A stretch of DNA of 64,000 nucleotides from Sediminispirochaeta bajacaliforniensis DSM 16054. GTDB lineage: Bacteria > Spirochaetota > Spirochaetia > DSM-16054 > Sediminispirochaetaceae. Positions 34,055 through 43,068 of the stretch are shown here, piece by piece. Every line of letters starts with the position of its first letter. Within the stretch, counting starts at the first letter, position 1. The notes below the pieces were generated by a model that was not told where the DNA came from, searched no databases, and saw nothing but the letters and a program-made list of their open reading frames with translations. Position numbers and translations under genes: made by a program. The stretch lies in the NCBI RefSeq assembly GCF_000378205.1, contig NZ_KB899413.1, positions 1 to 64,000 on the forward strand. Reading direction: 5' to 3'.

Positions 34055-35068
34055 TCATATGGATGCAATCGTCTCATATACATGCACATACTCATTTGCC
34101 ATTCGTTCCTTGGTAAACCGCTTTTCGACAAGACGACGACATTGATATCGATCAATACGATCCAATTTTCCGACACATTCCACCGCCTGCTCAACCGAAG
34201 AGACAAGATAGCCGGTCCTTTCGCTTTCAATCAGCTCGGGCATACTGCCTCTTGCAAAGGCTATGACCGGGGTTCCACATGCCATGGCCTCGACAACGGA
34301 AAGGCCGAAGGGCTCATTGAATTCTATGGGATGAAGCAAAGCCGCTGCCGATCCTAAAAGCGCATCGCGTTTTTCCGGGCCGACACTACCGAGATAGCAA
34401 ACCTCTCCCGATGTGATCGAAGGTTCAACATAGCGGTGGAAGTATTCTTTGTCCTGAATAATACCAGCCATAAGCAATTTCTTTCCACTGAGCCTTGCGA
34501 TCTCAATGGCCTCCCTCGCCCCCTTATCGGGGTGAAACCGCCCAAAGAAAAGAAGGCGATCCCGCTCAGGCTCTCTTCGAAAGGTAAAATGCTCTAAATC
34601 TATACCGTGGTAGATCGTCGCCACATAAGAAAGATCCGGATTTCTGTCGGCATTGCTGATGGAGACATAATAGTTACTGTGGTTGTACTTTCTGAAGACC
34701 GGCAGGATCGAAGGAGAGGAAAAGCCGTGAATCGTCGTAACGACGGGTGTGGAGACTAAGGCGCTGTAGGATAAAGGCAGAAAATCAAATTGATTGTGGA
34801 TGATATCGAAGTCCTCGGCATGCTCGAAGCATTCGGAAATATGAAGGCATTCCCACACCTTCGCGTTCATGTCGGGATCCTCTTCATAACCGCGGTCGCA
34901 AACGGCGCGCAACGTTGCAGCGGTTACGGAGTCACGGGTAGCGAACAGCGTGACATCTATGCCGAGACGGACCAGCTCTTCGGTTAAAAGAGAAGTAACC
35001 CGCTCCCATGGGCCATAGTGCCGTGGTGGAGTCCTCCAGGCTATGGGTGCAAGCATTGCAATCTTCAT
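34055..35068 (-). CDS. GT4-family glycosyltransferase
   Basis: 337 residues, GT-B fold. The N-terminal half includes PPRHYGPWERVTSLLTEELVRLG; a donor-binding half follows with FFGRFHPDKGAREAIEIARL and the EX7E motif in EPFGLSVVEAMACGTPVIAFARGSMPE. Cytoplasmic; the donor sugar is unknown. Third gene of the cluster GT4(two-domain)-GH130-GT4, 3 bp after the GH130 gene, so the three likely act on one glycan. Confidence 0.9.
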   Translation of the reverse strand: MKIAMLAPIAWRTPPRHYGPWERVTSLLTEELVRLGIDVTLFATRDSVTAATLRAVCDRGYEEDPDMNAKVWECLHISECFEHAEDFDIIHNQFDFLPLSYSALVSTPVVTTIHGFSSPSILPVFRKYNHSNYYVSISNADRNPDLSYVATIYHGIDLEHFTFRREPERDRLLFFGRFHPDKGAREAIEIARLSGKKLLMAGIIQDKEYFHRYVEPSITSGEVCYLGSVGPEKRDALLGSAAALLHPIEFNEPFGLSVVEAMACGTPVIAFARGSMPELIESERTGYLVSSVEQAVECVGKLDRIDRYQCRRLVEKRFTKERMANEYVHVYETIASI

Positions 35069-35071
35069 GAT

Positions 35072-36523
35072 CTACACCATGGCATCAAGAATTTCTTTGA
35101 CATCGGCGAAGGCAAAGCCGGTAGCATAATCCGACATGGCATAGGGAATGAGGAGTCTCTCCTTATAGCGCAAGGCGCCACAGGTGTAGACGACGTTGGG
35201 GACATAGCCCTCGCGCTCATTCTCGTTCGGTTCGATCAGAGGTTCTTTTAGCCGGCCGATAACGTTCGTCGGCCTTTTCTTATCCAGAAGGAAAGCTCCG
35301 ATACAGTACTTCCGCATCGGCCCCACTCCGTGGCTGAGCACAAGCCACCCCTCATCCAATTCTATCGGGGAACCGCAGTTTCCGACCTGTACAAATTCCC
35401 AGGGGAAGGTGGGGTGTATAATAAGTTGGGGATCATACCAAAAATTGATATTGTCGGAGTACATTACATACAAATTTTCGTTGTCCTGACGGGAGATCAT
35501 GGCATACTGCCCGTTTATTTTTCGCGGGAAAAGTGCCATTCCTTTGTTCTTTGCAGCAGGGCCGTTCAAAGTGATAAATTTGAATGAGATAAAATCTTCG
35601 GTCTCTATCAGCTGGGGTAAGATCATTCTGCCGTCGAAAGCGGTGTAGGTACCATAGTAGCGACGCCCCCCATCATCATCGTAAAAGAGAACAAATCGGG
35701 CGTCTTCAATCCCGTTACTCTGGCTTGGTGTCAAAGGGAAGATAGCCTTTTCCGAAGTCCGCTGTTCCGGTCTGAAGCTGACGGCATAATTGGAGTAAGC
35801 CAGGGTCAGCATTCCGTCTGAAGTCACATCTGCCTCCTGGGATGCAGGAGCCCTCCGCTTGGCACGCTCCACCGCATCGGAGAGTTCCGCGAGGGAGAAT
35901 TGATCTTCCAGCTTGGATAAAACACCTGCGCTGAAGCTGTTCTCACAGTTTAGTTCGGCAAGCTTTCGAGTAAACAATGTCTTATCATAACTTTGCCAAG
36001 GAATCCGTTTCGGCTGTGTCACGTATGGGGCGGGACGCCTCAGCCGTAAGGTAAAATCATCGGTTATCATCCCCTCGCGGAATACAATAGAAGAGATATG
36101 CCCCTCGCCGATGGCACGAAGGCTTATGATGAATCTGATCGCACCCGCCGGAAGTTCGGACTGATCGGGATGAAGAACGATAGACGGATTGAATAAGGCG
36201 GCCGATTCAAGAGAATATTCCTGAGTAAAATAGGCCCCGATCAAAAGCCTTTGTTCCTCGCTCAAAGGGGCATCGGTGATGGTCCACTGTTTTACCATGG
36301 TAAAATGTTCAATCAGCTCTTCAAGAATATTGTGATGACGGTCGGCAAAATCCGCCAAAACCTTTTCAAGTCGGACATGGACCTCGTCTTTGCCGAGAGA
36401 CATCACCCTGCTTATGGTCCTATAACGCTGGTTTTCATCCCCGGGAATAAAGGGACGAATCAATACTCGGTCATGGGAAGGCCTGAGCACAAATTTTAAT
36501 CGTTGCACTTCCACCTTGTTCAC
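35072..36523 (-). CDS. GH130-family glycoside phosphorylase/hydrolase
   Basis: 483 residues. A five-bladed propeller core of GH130 type is indicated by NGIEDARFVLFYDD, KNKGMALFPRKINGQYAMISRQDNENLY, NCGSPIELDEGWLVLSHGVGPMRKYCIGAFLLD and GYVPNVVYTCGAL. The N-terminal 170 residues (MNKVEVQRLKFVLRPSHDRV) are an extra domain seen in some GH130 members. The family mostly cleaves beta-linked mannosides, by phosphorolysis or hydrolysis; the N-terminally extended group next to glycosyltransferases is poorly characterised. It sits between two GT4 genes. Confidence 0.88.
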   Translation of the reverse strand: MNKVEVQRLKFVLRPSHDRVLIRPFIPGDENQRYRTISRVMSLGKDEVHVRLEKVLADFADRHHNILEELIEHFTMVKQWTITDAPLSEEQRLLIGAYFTQEYSLESAALFNPSIVLHPDQSELPAGAIRFIISLRAIGEGHISSIVFREGMITDDFTLRLRRPAPYVTQPKRIPWQSYDKTLFTRKLAELNCENSFSAGVLSKLEDQFSLAELSDAVERAKRRAPASQEADVTSDGMLTLAYSNYAVSFRPEQRTSEKAIFPLTPSQSNGIEDARFVLFYDDDGGRRYYGTYTAFDGRMILPQLIETEDFISFKFITLNGPAAKNKGMALFPRKINGQYAMISRQDNENLYVMYSDNINFWYDPQLIIHPTFPWEFVQVGNCGSPIELDEGWLVLSHGVGPMRKYCIGAFLLDKKRPTNVIGRLKEPLIEPNENEREGYVPNVVYTCGALRYKERLLIPYAMSDYATGFAFADVKEILDAMV

Positions 36524-36529
36524 GAAACC

Positions 36530-38809
36530 CTACTCCTCAATAAAATTTGTATAGTGAAGCTTTTTCTGGTCCGCCAGAAATCCCTGCATATATAAAAGAG
36601 AAAGGAGCCAGGCAAGTGTCGATTCGGCTCCCTCGTTCATATTCGGCCCATCCGGGGTAAGTCCGTCCCGGCATCCGCCGGTCGTATAATCATACAGAGG
36701 CTCCTTAAGATCGTTCTGACCGAGGAACCAGTTAAAGGCCATATCGGCGGCGGCTCTGTATCGCTCTTGCCCACTCATGTTGAAGGCAAGGAGGGTCGCC
36801 TCCAGCATTATCTGGGCCTCTATAGGCTGCTGATCAAACCTGGCTTTTTCGCCTTCGGGACGATACCAACCGTTGCTTCCAACCGGAGAAAAGTGATCGT
36901 CCTCTTTCTGAATATCGATGAGCCAATCAAGGCATCGATATCCGGTCTCAAGCATATCCTTTCTATTCATCCACTGTCCGGACAGGAGAAGCGCCTGAGG
37001 GATTTTTCCGCTTGCATAGGTAAGGATATCCCCCTTAAGCCAGGGCCATCCGGAATCGTCATCATGGTCAAAGTGATCAAAGAGCGTGACGGCAAGCTTA
37101 TCCCGTATTCTCCTTACCTCACTATCACCGGAGAATCTGGCTAAGTAGGCATGGATACCGACAAGTGCGAAGGCTATGGCTCTGGGATGTTCAAGGGCCT
37201 CAAGCATACTTATTCCCTTATGAAACAATGTTGTGCTTAATGCAAGGCAGCCCGCTTCCCGAGAGAGGGCCGAACAAACACCAAGGCCCCATAGGGTCCG
37301 TCCCTGACTATCTTCCGCCCCTTTCTCTTCCAACCATTGCCTGTCGTAATCCATAAAATTACGAAACCAGCCGTTTTTTTCGTTATAGGCATAGTTTATA
37401 AAGGAAAGGTATTTTTTCTGCAGCCGAACCAGTTCGGGATCTTCCGGCACAAGATCCTGGGCCATCACCGTGACGATAAGGGCCCTGGCATTGTCGTCGA
37501 TACAATAGCCGAATTGCCGCGAAGGAACGGTAAACTCCGCATGCTGAATCAATCCGGTATCGTCGGTCATGGTCTTAAGATGGCTAAAATCAATCTCAGG
37601 CAGACTTGACTCGTCCTGTTCCAAATTCTTCGTCTTCAAGTAGAAACGTGATTTGCAGGCCCGCTCGGCCTTTACTTCGTTACAGACATTGATATAGTCG
37701 ACAGCAACCTGGCTCCAGACTGCCTTTCTCGAAAAGGTATACGCCTTTTTTCTCATTGTATTGCGCTTGATATCGTCGTCGAGCAAAGAGATCACCTCAT
37801 TCGCCAGCCCCTTCGAGTCCTTAAAATCAACAAGAACTCCCCGGCCTTCGGCAAGCATCTCTTTTGCATACCAGTAAGGAGTTGAAACAGTGGCTTTCCC
37901 GACCCCCATGGCATATGCCAAGGTTCCCGAGACAATTTGGGATTCGGAAAGATAGGGGGTGACATAAATGTCACTGGCAGCCAGGAATTCACATAACTCT
38001 TTAATTTCCACAAAACGATTGAAAAAGATAACATGATCATCAACCCCGCGAAGCCGGGCAAGGCGCTGAAGATTGTGGCGATACTCTTCGCCCGAAGCCT
38101 TTCTGACATGCGGGTGAGTAGCACCTACTACAATGTAGACGGCATCGGGATGTTTCTCGACTACCGCAGGAAGGGCCTTGATCATCGTCTCAATCCCCTT
38201 GTTCGGAGAAAGCAAGCCGAAGGTCAGGATAACCTGCTTTCCTTCCACACCGAACTGATCTTTGTAAAAATTCGGATCGATGAAGGGCATATCAGGTATC
38301 CCATGGTGAATAAAGACAAGCTTCTCCCTGGGAATATGGTAGATATCAGTAAGAAATTCAATGCCTTTTTTCGACATCACCATCAATCGAGAAGATAAGG
38401 CCGCAATCTCGGTAAGAACATCTTTCTGTTTTTTCGAAGGTTTTTCGAGTACAGTATGGAGCGTCGTAACAATAGGCATTCGAAGGTCCCGTAACAGCGA
38501 AATAATATAGCTTCCGGCCTCTCCTCCATAGATCCCGTATTCATGCTGTAGGCAGACCACGTCAATTTGGTTGATATTAAGAAAATCGGCCGCAAGCTTA
38601 TACTCGCCCGCTATGTTCTGATTTATCTCAAAATGGACCTTTTCAGGATAACGGTACCCCTCCGGGATATCGTTAATCGCAACGCTCCAGCAATCAAGCT
38701 CCCCATCAGCCCCGGAGAGCGCGTTTACAAGGTCGGTGCTAAAAGTAGCAATTCCACACTTTCGCGGTAGATAATTACCGATAACTGCAATCGATTTCGT
38801 TCTTTCCAT
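36530..38809 (-). CDS. two-domain protein: GT4 glycosyltransferase plus helical (alpha/alpha)-barrel domain
   Basis: 759 residues. Residues 1-390 form a GT4 glycosyltransferase (NYLPRKCGIATFSTDLVNAL, VCLQHEYGIYGGEAG, LTFGLLSPNKGIETMIKALP, then YLSESQIVSGTLAYAMGVGKATVSTPYWYAKE). Residues about 410-750 are alpha-helical with repeated aromatic/acidic segments (YCIDDNARALIVTVMAQ, GRTLWGLGVCSAL, GWPWLKGDILTYASGKIPQALLLSG, MNEGAESTLAWLLSLL), as in six-hairpin glycosidase-like barrels. GGAGG precedes the ATG. First gene of the glycan cluster. Synthesis and trimming in one chain is possible; which sugar is involved is unknown. Confidence 0.85.
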   Translation of the reverse strand: MERTKSIAVIGNYLPRKCGIATFSTDLVNALSGADGELDCWSVAINDIPEGYRYPEKVHFEINQNIAGEYKLAADFLNINQIDVVCLQHEYGIYGGEAGSYIISLLRDLRMPIVTTLHTVLEKPSKKQKDVLTEIAALSSRLMVMSKKGIEFLTDIYHIPREKLVFIHHGIPDMPFIDPNFYKDQFGVEGKQVILTFGLLSPNKGIETMIKALPAVVEKHPDAVYIVVGATHPHVRKASGEEYRHNLQRLARLRGVDDHVIFFNRFVEIKELCEFLAASDIYVTPYLSESQIVSGTLAYAMGVGKATVSTPYWYAKEMLAEGRGVLVDFKDSKGLANEVISLLDDDIKRNTMRKKAYTFSRKAVWSQVAVDYINVCNEVKAERACKSRFYLKTKNLEQDESSLPEIDFSHLKTMTDDTGLIQHAEFTVPSRQFGYCIDDNARALIVTVMAQDLVPEDPELVRLQKKYLSFINYAYNEKNGWFRNFMDYDRQWLEEKGAEDSQGRTLWGLGVCSALSREAGCLALSTTLFHKGISMLEALEHPRAIAFALVGIHAYLARFSGDSEVRRIRDKLAVTLFDHFDHDDDSGWPWLKGDILTYASGKIPQALLLSGQWMNRKDMLETGYRCLDWLIDIQKEDDHFSPVGSNGWYRPEGEKARFDQQPIEAQIMLEATLLAFNMSGQERYRAAADMAFNWFLGQNDLKEPLYDYTTGGCRDGLTPDGPNMNEGAESTLAWLLSLLYMQGFLADQKKLHYTNFIEE

Positions 38810-39002
38810 TTTGTAATATACCTCCTCCAGAGAAATCCTTTTGCCGAATTCTCATCTCTCTTCTCGAGGTAGAAAATATTTTGCCTCAATATTCACAATA
38901 TAAGCAAAAGTTGTTACAAAAAAAAGAGAAGGAGGATATTATTTGTAAGTTTATGTGATTATGTATAATTAAAAGTAAAACTAATTGTATCAAAGCTCAT
39001 TC

Positions 39003-40055
39003 TTAGTTAAAAATATCTCCTACCAATCGTTTATCACCAAAAAGGGCAGCACAGCCGCCAGTGTGCCAGAAACAAACCTTACTTCCTTTTTTTATTATCC
39101 CTTTTTCAATGTAATCAATCATCCCTGCAACCGCTTTTGCCGTATAGACAGGATCAATAAAAAGGCCTTCATGCTGTGCCAAAAGCTTTATGGCTTGTGT
39201 TGAGATTTCAGAAGGTCTTTCATATGCCTCGCCACAATAGCGTTTGTCAATTGAAATATCTGTAGGCTTACAGGACTGCTCTATACCTAACAAGAATGCA
39301 GTCTGGTTTGCAAGATTGATAATCCTATTACTGAAATCATCGTCGGTTTCCCCAACTGTAAAGCCAACCAGTTTTGTTTCAAGGCCTAATGCCTTTTTTC
39401 CGACTGCAAGGCCCGCCATGGTTCCACCTGACCCAACCGCACAAAAAAGGGAATCAAACGCCTTCCTTCCCATCTGTTGCTCATTTAATTCCATAATCCC
39501 ACGAACAAAGCCGACAGATCCTATGGGAGTCGCACCACCACCAGGAATATCATAGTAAGTAATCGCTTTACTTTTCAGACCCTCTTTGTATTCGTCGGCC
39601 TCTTTATTTCTTCCTTGCTTTGCCTCAGTAATATTTGTATAATCTGAGAGCCTAACAATATGACATTCCGCCCCCAAAAGTCTATCCAATAGATAGTTAC
39701 CGTTGATATTGCTTGAAGAGGATTCGTCGAAATGATCAAGCAAGAATAAAACAGGCTTAAGGCCATAGCGACGACACACTGCTGCTGTTTGCATTGCATG
39801 ATTCGATTGTAGTGCGCCATATGTTATAACTACTTCAGATTTTTTTGACAGTGCATCTGCTAAAAGGAATTCCAACTTTCGTATCTTATTACCACAGAAA
39901 GCATTATATCCTGCAAGATCATCTCGTTTAAAATAAATTTCAACGCCTAACATCTTACTTAGATTTTCCAACTTTTGAAGCGGAGTTGGATAAAATCCAA
40001 TATCGAGTCGACTCAAGCTATTAAAAAGCCCATCAAAAGTATTCATATCACTCAC
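39003..40055 (-). CDS. D-cysteine desulfhydrase / ACC deaminase family PLP enzyme
   Basis: 350 residues. The PLP-binding Lys is in AFCGNKIRKLEFLLADAL (about 52-69); ITYGALQSNHAMQTAA and GSGGTMAGLAVG (phosphate loop) follow. The family covers D-cysteine desulfhydrase (DcyD), 1-aminocyclopropane-1-carboxylate deaminase and L-cysteate lyase; reading by eye cannot separate them. It overlaps the preceding C-S lyase gene by 8 bp and ends an operon with a sugar-type ABC transporter, which favours breakdown of an imported sulfur- or amino-containing compound. A+T-rich like its operon. Confidence 0.85.
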   Translation of the reverse strand: MSDMNTFDGLFNSLSRLDIGFYPTPLQKLENLSKMLGVEIYFKRDDLAGYNAFCGNKIRKLEFLLADALSKKSEVVITYGALQSNHAMQTAAVCRRYGLKPVLFLLDHFDESSSSNINGNYLLDRLLGAECHIVRLSDYTNITEAKQGRNKEADEYKEGLKSKAITYYDIPGGGATPIGSVGFVRGIMELNEQQMGRKAFDSLFCAVGSGGTMAGLAVGKKALGLETKLVGFTVGETDDDFSNRIINLANQTAFLLGIEQSCKPTDISIDKRYCGEAYERPSEISTQAIKLLAQHEGLFIDPVYTAKAVAGMIDYIEKGIIKKGSKVCFWHTGGCAALFGDKRLVGDIFN

Positions 40056-41247
40056 TACGCCCTCCGAGTGAAGCTACTGCATCGTGCAAAGAGCAAAGCC
40101 CTTTTTCGAGGATTGATCTTGGGCATGCAATATTGATACGCATAAACCCACTCCCAGAAGAACCAAACCAATGGCCTGCATCAACAGCGATCTTTGCTTT
40201 CTTAAAGAATAAATCGTCAAGCTCATCATTGGATAGCGCCAATGCCCGACAGTCAATCCACATTAGATATGTTCCTTCTGGTTCAGTCACCTTTAAGATT
40301 GGAATTCGTCGACTTATGTAATCTGACAAGAAAGCAATGTTGGTTTGTAAATATTCCAATAGCTGCTTACGATATTCCTCTCCATGAGTGTATGCCGCTT
40401 CAGTGGCGACTAAGCCAAAACAATTAGGTCCAGCAACATGGTGAATATCTAACATCTCATTATAGCGATCTAATAGATTTTTATTTTTACTTATTATCAC
40501 TGCCGTTTTTAAACCCGCAAGATTAAATGTTTTACTAGGTGATACAAGAGTGACCGTATTATTAGCTATTTCATCAGAAAGTGAAGCAAGGGGAATATGC
40601 CTCCTGCTGCCGAATACAAAATCACAGTGAATCTCATCCGAAAAAATTATAACACCATATTTTTTACAAAGATTCCCAATCGACAAAAGTTCTTCTTTTC
40701 TCCAAACTCGAGATACAGGGTTATGTGGAGAACATAAGATCATCGCCTTCACACTTGGCTCTTTGAGTTTTCTCTCGAGATCGGCAAAATCAATTTCATA
40801 TTTTCCATCATGCTTTTGGCAAAGAGGATTTTCTTCGACTACACGATTATTTTGACGTATTATCCTTGAAAAAGGATAATAGACAGGAGGCTGAATAACG
40901 ATTTTATCTCCAATATTCGTAAAGGCCCGAATCATAATTGTTAAACCTGTCACGACTCCCGGAGAGAAAGAAATCCATTCTTTTAAAAGGAGCCATTTAT
41001 GTTGTGTGGCAAACCACGAGATAACAGCATCAGAAAATGCATCATCACGAAAGACATATCCAAAAATTCCATGTTCAACTCGGGCCTTTAAGGCATCGAT
41101 AACAGGGCGAGGGGAAGAGAAATCCATGTCGGCAACCCAGAAGGGAAGAAGGTCATTACTCCCGAATTTGCCTTGGAGAGAATTCCATTTTAGACTATCA
41201 GTCCCTATGCGGTTTATGATTGCATCAAAATTATATTTCTCGGTCAT
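40048..41247 (-). CDS. PatB/MalY-type C-S beta-lyase (aminotransferase fold I)
   Basis: 399 residues. ATG 41247 is chosen because GAGAGGAG lies 11 bp upstream; the frame extends to 41289. MalY/PatB features are NDLLPFWVADMDFSSPRPVIDAL, CSPHNPVSRVWRKEEL, FSDEIHCDFVFG and the PLP Lys in LVSPSKTFNLAGLKTA. The family splits cystathionine-like thioethers to a thiol, pyruvate and ammonia. It stands in the same operon as a CUT1 transporter and a D-cysteine desulfhydrase-type enzyme. Confidence 0.9.
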   Translation of the reverse strand: MTEKYNFDAIINRIGTDSLKWNSLQGKFGSNDLLPFWVADMDFSSPRPVIDALKARVEHGIFGYVFRDDAFSDAVISWFATQHKWLLLKEWISFSPGVVTGLTIMIRAFTNIGDKIVIQPPVYYPFSRIIRQNNRVVEENPLCQKHDGKYEIDFADLERKLKEPSVKAMILCSPHNPVSRVWRKEELLSIGNLCKKYGVIIFSDEIHCDFVFGSRRHIPLASLSDEIANNTVTLVSPSKTFNLAGLKTAVIISKNKNLLDRYNEMLDIHHVAGPNCFGLVATEAAYTHGEEYRKQLLEYLQTNIAFLSDYISRRIPILKVTEPEGTYLMWIDCRALALSNDELDDLFFKKAKIAVDAGHWFGSSGSGFMRINIACPRSILEKGLCSLHDAVASLGGRSE

Positions 41248-41272
41248 AGTTTTTATAACTCCTCTCGATACC

Positions 41273-42109
41273 TCAACCTTTAACCGCACCAGCTCCCCAG
41301 CCTTTAATTAACGCTTTTTGTGTATAGAGGAAAATGATCAATGAAGGTACACTAACCAAAACACTACCCGTCAAGATAAACTCCCACAATGTATCAAACT
41401 GCCCAATAAAGCCATTTAAACCTACAGGATACGTCATTTTAGCGTCGGTGCTTATCATAACTAAGGCAATGATGTACTCACTCCAAGACAGAGTAAAAGC
41501 ATATACACTGATAGCGACTATACCGGGAACAATAATAGGCAGTACTATAGTGAATAGAGTCCTAAGGCGCCCGGCACCATCGATTGCAGCAGCCTCTTCA
41601 ACTTCTGCCGGAACCGTCATAACAAAAGAACGCAACATCCATAAACAGTAAGGAAGACACAACGCAATATAGGCTAACATCAATCCATATAGAGTGTTTA
41701 CCAATCCAAGTTTCTGGAACCAGAGATACAAGGGAATGATCAATAGAACATTTGGAAGAAAATACGCATATAAAGAGAAGGTCGCTAAAAAATTCCTTCC
41801 GCGGTAGGTAAACCTTGCCAAACTATAGGCACCCATAATTGATATAAGGGTTGTCAATGCTACAACAAACACCGTTACGATAAAACTGTTTAGAACAAAC
41901 ATGCTAAACTGCGTATCAGTGAAAAGGTGAATATAATTCTCAAACGTCCAATGTTTTGGAAGAACTGTCGGAGGTATATTAAAGAATTCCGACTTTGGCC
42001 TCACTGAGCATAAGAAAACCCAAATAATAGGCCCCATAGCAAATAAAACAAAAACAATAATACAAAGATAAAATAAAATTCGCAGTATTCGTTTCTTGGC
42101 TTTCATCAT
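41273..42109 (-). CDS. CUT1-type ABC transporter permease, MalG-like
   Basis: 278 residues, six membrane segments. The EAA loop is VEEAAAIDGAGRLRTLFTIVLPIIVPG, and the N-terminus up to FLCSVRPKSEFFNIPP is typical of MalG/UgpE-type permeases. It overlaps the upstream permease gene by 4 bp. Sugar or glycerophosphodiester import would be the default guess, but the attached PLP enzymes suggest another substrate. Confidence 0.9.
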   Translation of the reverse strand: MMKAKKRILRILFYLCIIVFVLFAMGPIIWVFLCSVRPKSEFFNIPPTVLPKHWTFENYIHLFTDTQFSMFVLNSFIVTVFVVALTTLISIMGAYSLARFTYRGRNFLATFSLYAYFLPNVLLIIPLYLWFQKLGLVNTLYGLMLAYIALCLPYCLWMLRSFVMTVPAEVEEAAAIDGAGRLRTLFTIVLPIIVPGIVAISVYAFTLSWSEYIIALVMISTDAKMTYPVGLNGFIGQFDTLWEFILTGSVLVSVPSLIIFLYTQKALIKGWGAGAVKG

Positions 42110-42993
42110 ACTTCCACCGTCTCATTCATCTTACTAAGTTTCATGTAGAGGAACACAACAATAGAAACAATTGTTGCAATAATTAAGGTAATTGCAGATC
42201 CTCTTCCCAGCTGCATTCCGGTAAAGGCATATTTATAGGCGTAGAGAGGCATAGTTGTAGTTGCAACACCAGGGCCACCACCGGTTAGCATATAAATTTG
42301 ATCAAATTTCTTGAACATGAAAATTATTCGAAGCATGGCAACAACACCAACTACATTTTTTATTGACGGCATAGTAATATACCAAAATGATGTCCAGAAA
42401 TTTGCACCATCCATTTTTGCCGATTCATAGAGTTCTTTTGGAATTGTCTGCAACCCTGCAAGTACATTAATTACAACAAATGGATAATATGACCATATAC
42501 CAATGATAATATTTATTAAAAAAGCCTTAGCAGGTGTTCCCAACCAACTAATAGTATGATCAATTAAGCCAGCACTTATAAGCATAGAATTGATAATTCC
42601 ATAACTCTCATTTAATAACCATCGCCACATCAAAGTAATAGAAATCATTGGCATAAAGAAAGGCAATAGAATAAAAGCCCTCGCTAATCCTCTTCCTCGA
42701 AAATCTTCATTCAAAAAAAGCGCAACTATTATACCAATAACCATCTGTCCAACTACAGTAGTAAATACCCAGATCATACTTAGTTTCGTTGCATTCCAGA
42801 AGTCGGGATCTCGAAATGTTTCAAGATAATTGGCAAATCCCACAAAGTGGCCTTTGATTTCATAAATTAACTGTGAATGGAAGCTTAATTTTATTGCAAA
42901 ACAAAAAGGATAAATGATAAGAGCGGCAAGCGCTATCAATGCTGGTAGCAATAGTAGGATACCCATTCCGTTTTCTTTTTTCGTGTAATGCAA
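42106..42993 (-). CDS. CUT1-type ABC transporter permease, MalF/UgpA-like
   Basis: 295 residues, six membrane segments. The EAA loop is LYESAKMDGANFWTSFWYITMPSIKN and TGGGPGVATTTMPLYAYKYAF follows, the usual MalF/UgpA C-terminal block. TTG 42993 is used because AAAGGAGAA lies just upstream; ATG at codon 10 is the alternative. Partner of the permease encoded next. No ATPase gene is in the operon, so a shared MsmK/UgpC-like ATPase elsewhere is probably needed. Confidence 0.9.
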   Translation of the reverse strand: MHYTKKENGMGILLLLPALIALAALIIYPFCFAIKLSFHSQLIYEIKGHFVGFANYLETFRDPDFWNATKLSMIWVFTTVVGQMVIGIIVALFLNEDFRGRGLARAFILLPFFMPMISITLMWRWLLNESYGIINSMLISAGLIDHTISWLGTPAKAFLINIIIGIWSYYPFVVINVLAGLQTIPKELYESAKMDGANFWTSFWYITMPSIKNVVGVVAMLRIIFMFKKFDQIYMLTGGGPGVATTTMPLYAYKYAFTGMQLGRGSAITLIIATIVSIVVFLYMKLSKMNETVEV

Positions 42994-43068
42994 AGGATTC
43001 TCCTTTATTTTCTGTAAAAAGCAGGGTAACCGTCAAAAGACGATTACTCCCGCATTTTCTCAGTATGC

